Source: Bradyrhizobium sp. SSBR45G (GTDB lineage: Bacteria > Pseudomonadota > Alphaproteobacteria > Rhizobiales > Xanthobacteraceae). From it: a stretch of DNA of 64,000 bases. Of this stretch, positions 58,607 to 64,000 are shown in pieces; the stretch's first letter is position 1; every line of letters begins with the position of its first letter. The position numbers were made by a program, and so were the translations under genes. The notes beneath the pieces were generated by a model. That model worked only from the letters and a program-made list of their open reading frames with translations. It was not told where the DNA came from and did no database searches. Where the stretch lies: positions 90,491 to 154,490 of the forward strand of contig NZ_BSCT01000016.1 of NCBI RefSeq assembly GCF_030159255.1, read 5' to 3'.

Positions 58607-59872
58607 ATGACGGAGACTTGGCGGGGGCGGGTGATCCCAGCGGCCTTGGCGCTGGCTGTTGCAGCGTCCCTCTCGATGGGCGTTGCACGCGCGCAAGCGC
58701 ACTCGAGTGCGACGTGCGGCAACGAGGGAAATCTGAGCCTGGACGACCGGATCGTTGGCTGCACGGCCGTGATCGAAGCGGCGGCCGCCAGGCAGCAAAG
58801 CGATGCTTTTGCCCGGCTCCGGCGCGCCGAGGCCTACGCCTTGAAAGGGCAGCTGGACCTCGCAATCGCGGACTATGACCGGATCATCGAACGCGATCCC
58901 AACGATGTGGCCGCCAGGCTCCGGCGCGCGTCTGTCCATCTGCTTCAGCGCGACCCGGAGGCTGCGACTGCTGATTTCGACAAGATCATTGCGACCGATC
59001 GCAGGAACGTCGATGCACTTATCGGACGTGCCATGCTTCGCTTTGCCAAGCGAGACTTCGACGGCGCGGTTGCTGACTATGGACAGGCCCTGCGGGTCCA
59101 TCCGGAGAATCTCACGGCCTATGTCGGCCGCAGTCGGGCCTACAGGAGCATGCGGGATCTCGATCGCGCGATGGACGACTGCAGCAAGGCGATCGAGATC
59201 GGTCCGCAGCGGGACGATGGTTACGTTTGCAGAGGCGAAATCTATCTCTCCAAAAGCGATCTCGATCGCGCCGTCGCGGATTTCGAGCGGGCCATCCAGG
59301 TCGATGCAAAAAGCTCGCGCGGATTTGCCGGCATGGCCATCGTGCAGCAGCGCCGAGGAGAGATCGACGCCGCCATGGCCAGTCTCAATCAGGCCATTGG
59401 GCTTGACCCGAAGAATTTCGGCCTCTACCGCAGCCGCGCCTTTCTGTACCTCGAAATCGGCGACGTGCAGGACGCTGCGAGCGATTTCAGTCGATCACTG
59501 GAGCCGAATCCAAGAGATCGCTACGTTCAACTCTGGCTGGACGTCGCGCGCCGACGCAGCGCCCAGCCGAGCCAGCTTGCCGAAGTTGCCAAGGGCCTCA
59601 ATCTGTCGGCCTGGCCGGGACCGATCATCAGGTTTTATCTCGGCGAGATCACCTTCAGCGAGCTGATGTCGAAGGCCGACGATCCTGATCCATCGAAACT
59701 CAATGGGCAGATGTGTACGGCCAATTATTTCGCCGGCGAGTTCGCGCTGGCCGAGAAGGACCAGGGCAAGGCTGCCAAACTTCTCGGGGAGGCGGTGAAT
59801 ATCTGTCCTGACGGCTTCGCCGCGTCGACAGTGGCACGAGCTGAACTCCGCTCGCTCGGTACGAATCCATGA
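58607..59872 (+). CDS. Exported TPR protein, long paralogue
   Basis: The 421-residue product has a signal peptide (AALALAVAASLSMGVARAQA). At least seven TPR units follow, each with the DLAIADYDRIIERDPND-type pattern (DLDRAMDDCSKAIEIGP, DLDRAVADFERAIQVDA, EIDAAMASLNQAIGLDP). The C-terminal domain AWPGPIIRFYLGEITFSEL and CTANYFAGEFALAEKDQ matches the preceding gene's end. CGNEGNLSLDDRIVGCTAVI near the start has two Cys, a pattern seen in other secreted rhizobial TPR proteins. The ATG at 58607 has AGGGGGGG upstream. Ligand unknown. Confidence 0.88.
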   Translation: MTETWRGRVIPAALALAVAASLSMGVARAQAHSSATCGNEGNLSLDDRIVGCTAVIEAAAARQQSDAFARLRRAEAYALKGQLDLAIADYDRIIERDPNDVAARLRRASVHLLQRDPEAATADFDKIIATDRRNVDALIGRAMLRFAKRDFDGAVADYGQALRVHPENLTAYVGRSRAYRSMRDLDRAMDDCSKAIEIGPQRDDGYVCRGEIYLSKSDLDRAVADFERAIQVDAKSSRGFAGMAIVQQRRGEIDAAMASLNQAIGLDPKNFGLYRSRAFLYLEIGDVQDAASDFSRSLEPNPRDRYVQLWLDVARRRSAQPSQLAEVAKGLNLSAWPGPIIRFYLGEITFSELMSKADDPDPSKLNGQMCTANYFAGEFALAEKDQGKAAKLLGEAVNICPDGFAASTVARAELRSLGTNP

Positions 59873-60334
59873 TCAGCCGTGGGTCTCAAGTTGGCGACTG
59901 TCCTGTCGGGGGCGAACGTCACGGAGCGAGCTTGGAGATTGAGACCGGTCCCGACGAGCTCACATGCGCGGGCGTCCGTAAGCGTTCACCCCGTCATTGC
60001 GAGCGTAGCGAAGCAATCCAGAGTCGTGGGCGGGATCCTGGATTGCTTCGCTGCGCTCGCAATGACGGAGCAAGCCGAAGCAGCGGGGCACATCGGCGGC
60101 AGCACGCGCCCGGCCCGGACGAGCGAGCCCGTATGAATACGGACTCCGTATCATTTGCTGCCGATCCGTAAATTCCTACCGATCGAACGGTCAAACCATA
60201 CTGTTGATCGCGACAAATTTCTAAAATTCGAACGGATCATGCAGCTTCACGGCAAGGGCTGGTGCGAACGATGGGAACCCGATCGCGATGCCGATCACGA
60301 CAAAGACCCCATCGTTCACGGAGAGCCTCGACCA
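59873..60334. other. Intergenic region before the calpain gene
   Basis: The region contains an R4 repeat (59991-60068). After 60140 it becomes AT-richer (CATACTGTTGATCGCGACAA, ATTTCTAAAATTCG), a likely promoter for the calpain gene. The calpain frame is open back to 60155, with another ATG at 60239, but GGAGAG before 60335 favours the later start. Confidence 0.5.
59991..60068 (+). repeat. Repeat family R4, copy 2
   Basis: CGTCATTGCGAGCGTAGCGA pairs with its inverse TCGCTGCGCTCGCAATGACG, with the inner pair AGCAATCCAG / CTGGATTGCT. It is shorter than copy 1 at 26991-27103, whose centre is longer and has an extra GCCTCCGCGGAGG palindrome. Confidence 0.85.
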
Positions 60335-62038
60335 ATGCCGATCCAGCCGCAGGGCTTACGTAAGCCGCAAGCCGACCAGACCAGCGACCAGACCGGATTC
60401 TTCGAGAACGACAGCTGGCTCACACCCGATCTGACCCCGCTGTGGCTGGCCAACCAGGCTGCCGCGGCCCCGGCGCCTGCCACCCCGGCTGCGGATTCGT
60501 CGGCAACCATCGCGCTCTATGGCAATTTCTGTAGCGTCGCCGCGACCGTGACCACGGCGTCGTCCTCGACCACGAGCGGGAGCACGACCACCTCCACCTC
60601 GACAGTCGCCGCCACGTCCACCACCAAGACGGCGGCGCCGGCCTGGGTGAGCACGCTCACCAATGCCGCGATCAAGGCCGACATGACGGCGGCCATCACC
60701 AACGGCACCGTCACCTATGCCGGCCTGCTCAAGGTCTTCACCGACATCGACGCGTCGCTGGCTGCGACCAAGACCAAGCTGAGCGCCAGCCAGCTCGCCG
60801 ATCTCAAGACCATCGCCGCCAATCTCAACAACGGCGTCTCGACCTCGAGCTACCTGACCTACATCACGCAGGCGTTCGTCAATGGCAATGCCGCGAACGC
60901 GACCTGGACCGGCGGCGCCGCCAGCTCGGTCGCGCTCGGCAACCTTGCAGCGAACGCCACCGAGCTGCAATTCGCCGAGCTGATCGGCAAATGGTTCCTC
61001 GGCACCGACCTGCCGTCGTCGAAGGTGATCCTCGGCAACACCCAGTTCTCGGTGTCCTACAGCAACTCGACCAAGCCGCTGTTCGCGGCCGCCGGCGCCA
61101 GCATCAACGACATCAACCAGGGCTATCTGGGCGACTGCTATCTGCTCGCGGGCCTCGCCGAGGTTGCTTACAAGGAGCAGTCGGTCATCTCGTCGATGTT
61201 CACGGCGAACGGCAACGGCACCTACGGCGTGCGCTTCTACGTCAACGGCGCCGCGCGCTACGTTACCGTCAACAGTGCGCTCGCCAATGGCGGCACCATT
61301 TTCAACAATGGCGGCAGCGACATCTGGGCGAGCCTCGCCGAGAAGGCCTATGCCGAGCTGCAGGCCAGCGGCGTCTACACTGGAAACTCCATCAACTACG
61401 GCAATTCCTACACCACGATCGGCAATGGCGGCGCGCCCGAGATCGCGCTGGAGGCGATCACCGGCGCCAGCCAGATCACCGACTTCCGCGCCATGGGCGG
61501 CTCCTGGGGCAAGGTGGTCTACAACTCGTCCTTCGGCGTGACCGGCTACACCACTGGCAATGCCACATCGAGCGTGCTGGCGACCATCGCGGCCAGCCTC
61601 GCCGCGGGGGACGACGTCATCCTGTCGTCCTACACCAACGCCAAGGATTCGACCGGCAAGACCACGCTGGTGGCGAGCCATGCGATGTCGATCTACGGCT
61701 ACAACAGCGCCAATGGCATGCTGCAGGTCCGCAATCCCTGGGGCTCGGCGAATGGTCAGTATTGGCAGACCACCTTCGAGGTCAGCCTCGCCACTCTGCT
61801 GGCGGCCGGCGACACCATCACCATCGACAATGTCGGCGATGCCAAGAAGATCGCGTCGGCGACGACCACGACCTCGTCGGGGCTGAAGCTGACCTCCGAT
61901 GTCAACGACCTTGCGGGCACAGCCTCCGGCTTCGTCCAGGCGATCGCATCGCTCACAGATGGCGGTTCGTCGAACATCGCGTTCACGCAAGGCCTGGCCT
62001 CGCAGCAGCGCACGCTGGCGATGCCGATGGCGGCGTGA
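60335..62038 (+). CDS. Calpain-like (C2 family) cysteine protease, probable type I secretion substrate
   Basis: The 567-residue product has a Pro/Thr/Ser-rich linker (about residues 45-100), a helical region to about 235 and a C2 peptidase domain. The triad is visible: Cys268 in NQGYLGDCYLLAG (with Gln262 for the oxyanion hole), His449 in ASHAMSIYGYN and Asn467 in QVRNPWGS. The last 60 residues form a separate tail ending RTLAMPMAA. There is no Sec signal peptide and no calcium-binding RTX nonapeptide. An HlyB-type exporter gene begins 420 bases downstream, so C-terminal-signal type I secretion is a reasonable inference. Bacterial calpains are scarce and little studied. Confidence 0.85.
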   Translation: MPIQPQGLRKPQADQTSDQTGFFENDSWLTPDLTPLWLANQAAAAPAPATPAADSSATIALYGNFCSVAATVTTASSSTTSGSTTTSTSTVAATSTTKTAAPAWVSTLTNAAIKADMTAAITNGTVTYAGLLKVFTDIDASLAATKTKLSASQLADLKTIAANLNNGVSTSSYLTYITQAFVNGNAANATWTGGAASSVALGNLAANATELQFAELIGKWFLGTDLPSSKVILGNTQFSVSYSNSTKPLFAAAGASINDINQGYLGDCYLLAGLAEVAYKEQSVISSMFTANGNGTYGVRFYVNGAARYVTVNSALANGGTIFNNGGSDIWASLAEKAYAELQASGVYTGNSINYGNSYTTIGNGGAPEIALEAITGASQITDFRAMGGSWGKVVYNSSFGVTGYTTGNATSSVLATIAASLAAGDDVILSSYTNAKDSTGKTTLVASHAMSIYGYNSANGMLQVRNPWGSANGQYWQTTFEVSLATLLAAGDTITIDNVGDAKKIASATTTTSSGLKLTSDVNDLAGTASGFVQAIASLTDGGSSNIAFTQGLASQQRTLAMPMAA

Positions 62039-62060
62039 TGCTCAGGTAGCGCGATCCGTC

Positions 62061-62326
62061 GAGCCTCTCCATGAGCACGCTCCTTGCGGCCGATGTGCTG
62101 CGCCGTCTCGAGCGCGCAACCCTCATGGTGAGGAGGCGCGTAGCGCCGTCTCGAACCATGAGGCCCGGGCAGCCGGCCTCGCCCTTCGAGACGCCCGCCT
62201 CTGGCGGGCTCCTCAGGGTGAGGAGCGAGAGTCGCGTGCTCAGGCTAATTTGGAGTGGCGGCTCGGCGCTTGACCCCTCATGGTGAGGAGCCCGCCAAAA
62301 GGCGGGCGTCTCGAACGATGAGGCCC
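62061..62326 (+). repeat. Dispersed repeat family R1, copy 3, with a partial inverted copy
   Basis: A full copy (about 62061-62227, GCCTCTCCATGAGCACGC to CTCCTCAGGGTGAGGAG) is followed by a partial inverted block at 62275-62326 (CTCATGGTGAGGAGCCCGCC and GGCGGGCGTCTCGAACGATG). The tandem-inverted arrangement could fold into a large hairpin in the calpain-exporter intergenic region, where it may also act as a transcription barrier. Confidence 0.8.
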
Positions 62327-62458
62327 GTCTGCTCGCGCCCCCTCCGTAGCGGCGCGGGGACGCGTGCATCACCCGTTAAGCATCCGATTTAACGCCATGC
62401 CAACGCGGGCCTCGGAGGGTGTCGGCGGGGACGTCGGACCGAGAGGCGGGATCAGTCG

Positions 62459-64000
62459 ATGAAGGCGTGTACGGATCAGGGCGCATGGGCGCTGGCGCTG
62501 TCATTGCATCTGCTCGGCATCGTCGCCGATCCCGGCCGCATCCAGCACGAGGCCGGCCGCAGCGACGCGCTGACAGTCGATGACCTGCTGCGTGCGACCG
62601 CGCGGTTTCCCGTCAAGGCCAAGCTCGTCACCTCGAAGGTCGCGCGGCTGAAGAGCACGCCGCTGCCGACGGTTACGGTGCTCAAGGACGGCGGCTTCGC
62701 CGTGATCGGCAAGGTGACGGAGACCGGCGTCCTGATCCAGGGGCTGAACGACGCGGGACCGCGCCTGCTGACCTTTGCCGAGTTCGAGGCGATCTGGTCC
62801 GGCAAGCTGATCCTGATCGCCAAGCGCGCGGAGCTGTCGGATACGGCGCGCCGGTTCAATTTCAGCTGGTTCGTCGCCGCGATCGGAAAATATCGCCGCA
62901 TCCTGATCGAGGTGCTGCTGGCCTCGTTCGTGATCCAGCTGTTCGGCCTGGCAACGCCGATGATCTTCCAGGTCGTGATCGACAAGGTGCTGGTGCATCG
63001 CGGCCTCTCGACGCTGGAGGTGATGGTCGCCGGCCTCGCGCTGATCGCTTTGTTCGAGGCGGTGCTGTCGGGCCTGCGCACCTATCTGTTCACGCACACC
63101 TCCAACCGCATCGACGTCGAGCTTGGCGCGCGGCTGTTCCGGCATCTGATGCGGCTGCCGCTGGCCTATTTCGAGAGCCGCCGCGTCGGCGACAGCGTCG
63201 CGCGGGTGCGCGAGCTCGAGACCATCCGGCAGTTCATCACCTCGTCGTCAATCACCCTGGTGCTTGATCTCGCCTTCGCCGCGGTCTTCATCGGTGTGAT
63301 GTTCCTCTACAGCGCGACGCTCGCCTGGATCGTCTGCGCGACCTTGCCGGTCTATGCGCTGCTGTCGCTTGCCACCACGCCGGCGTTCCGCACCCGGCTC
63401 GACGAAAAATTCCGCCGCGGCGCCGAGAACCAGGCGTTCCTGGTCGAGAGCGTCACCGGCGTCGAGACCATCAAGGCGATGGCGGTCGAGCCGTTGATGC
63501 AGCGGCGCTGGGAGGAGCAACTCGCGAGCTATGTCGGTGCTTCCTTCTCTGCGTCGCAGATCGGCAATTGGGCGAGCCAGGCCGCGAGCCTGCTCAACAA
63601 GGGCGTCGGCGCGCTGACCCTGTTCGTCGGCGCCGGCCTCGTGATCGCGAACAAGATGACCGTCGGCGAGCTCGTCGCCTTCAACATGCTGGCGAACCAG
63701 GTCTCCGGTCCGGTGCTGAGGCTCGTACAGGTCTGGCAGGATTTTCATCAGGTGCGGCTGTCGGTCGAGCGGCTCGGCGACATCCTCAACACGCCGGTCG
63801 AGGCGCATGGCGGCGGCGCCGAGCAGAACCTGCCGCCGCTCGAGGGCGCGATCGAGTTCGAGCGCGTGACCTTCCGCTACGGCCTCAACACCCAGCCGGT
63901 GTTGCGCGACGTGTCCTTGAAGATCGGGGCAGGGCAGGTGGTCGGCATCGTCGGCCCGTCCGGCTCGGGCAAGAGTACGATCGCCAAGCTGGCGCAGCGG
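62459..64000 (+). CDS. Type I secretion permease/ATPase, HlyB family (3' end outside window)
   Basis: The visible 514 residues show an N-terminal C39-like domain (about 1-125; DQGAWALALSLHLLG, TVTVLKDGGFAVIG). It lacks the catalytic Cys, as in HlyB, where it binds substrates and does not cleave them. The membrane domain follows from about residue 145, with the RTX-exporter hallmark LFGLATPMIFQVVIDKVLVH. The ATPase domain starts near residue 460 and has Walker A GPSGSGKST at about 500. The rest lies beyond the window. The ATG at 62459 has GAGGCGGG upstream. Its gene follows the calpain gene, the most likely cargo. Confidence 0.93.
   Translation, partial: MKACTDQGAWALALSLHLLGIVADPGRIQHEAGRSDALTVDDLLRATARFPVKAKLVTSKVARLKSTPLPTVTVLKDGGFAVIGKVTETGVLIQGLNDAGPRLLTFAEFEAIWSGKLILIAKRAELSDTARRFNFSWFVAAIGKYRRILIEVLLASFVIQLFGLATPMIFQVVIDKVLVHRGLSTLEVMVAGLALIALFEAVLSGLRTYLFTHTSNRIDVELGARLFRHLMRLPLAYFESRRVGDSVARVRELETIRQFITSSSITLVLDLAFAAVFIGVMFLYSATLAWIVCATLPVYALLSLATTPAFRTRLDEKFRRGAENQAFLVESVTGVETIKAMAVEPLMQRRWEEQLASYVGASFSASQIGNWASQAASLLNKGVGALTLFVGAGLVIANKMTVGELVAFNMLANQVSGPVLRLVQVWQDFHQVRLSVERLGDILNTPVEAHGGGAEQNLPPLEGAIEFERVTFRYGLNTQPVLRDVSLKIGAGQVVGIVGPSGSGKSTIAKLAQR

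Overview
The window is high-GC alphaproteobacterial DNA, most likely Bradyrhizobium or a close relative. The evidence is the cycHJKL (ccmIEFH) cytochrome c maturation operon, a FeuP/FeuQ-type two-component pair, bacterial Ku, a 404-residue eukaryotic-type Icd, an OprB porin with the 'ADLPTKAP' mature N-terminus, and many dispersed intergenic palindromic repeats of the kind that litter Bradyrhizobium genomes. No tRNA, rRNA, CRISPR array or transposase gene was found. All functional assignments come from reading motifs by eye.

Layout. 0-8 kb: a cell-envelope pair (BON/OmpA protein plus a membrane protein with a 39-bp tandem repeat), a nucleic-acid salvage pair (beta-CASP RNase and AMP/thymidine-phosphorylase-like enzyme), an isolated Flp pilin, Ku, and a 50-aa membrane protein. 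8-17 kb: feuP-feuQ, two unknown proteins, then ccmI-ccmE-ccmF-ccmH. 17-27.7 kb: an accessory insertion with two chemoreceptors, a secreted-type S33 hydrolase, a duplicated 3' fragment of one chemoreceptor, a lower-GC DUF262/HEPN gene pair, and at least five families of dispersed repeats. 27.7-34.7 kb: degP, a response regulator/histidine kinase pair and glnE. These are known to lie next to cycHJKL in rhizobia, so the 17-27.7 kb block looks like an insertion into an ancestral cyc-degP cluster.

34.7-37 kb: repeats and small accessory genes, one of them frameshifted. 37-45 kb: OprB porin, class III nucleotide cyclase, a macro-like unknown protein with a DUF3303 protein, an amino-acid binding protein and ilvD. 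45-51.5 kb: copC-copD, then an XRE-cupin regulator divergent from a polar amino-acid ABC transporter and a DadA/PuuB-like oxidase, with two TTCA...TGAA palindromes between them. 51.5-57 kb: a membrane-anchored ClpP-like protease with a small membrane partner, two unknown or DUF3455 proteins, icd, and a TrmJ methyltransferase fused to a DUF559 nuclease-like domain. 57.5-64 kb: two paralogous exported TPR proteins, a calpain-like (C2) cysteine protease, and the start of an HlyB-type type I secretion ATPase, cut by the window edge.

The two most interesting candidates are the DUF262-HEPN pair (24.6-26.3 kb), a likely defence or toxin system on lower-GC DNA, and the calpain plus type I exporter (60.3-64 kb), which suggests a secreted bacterial calpain.
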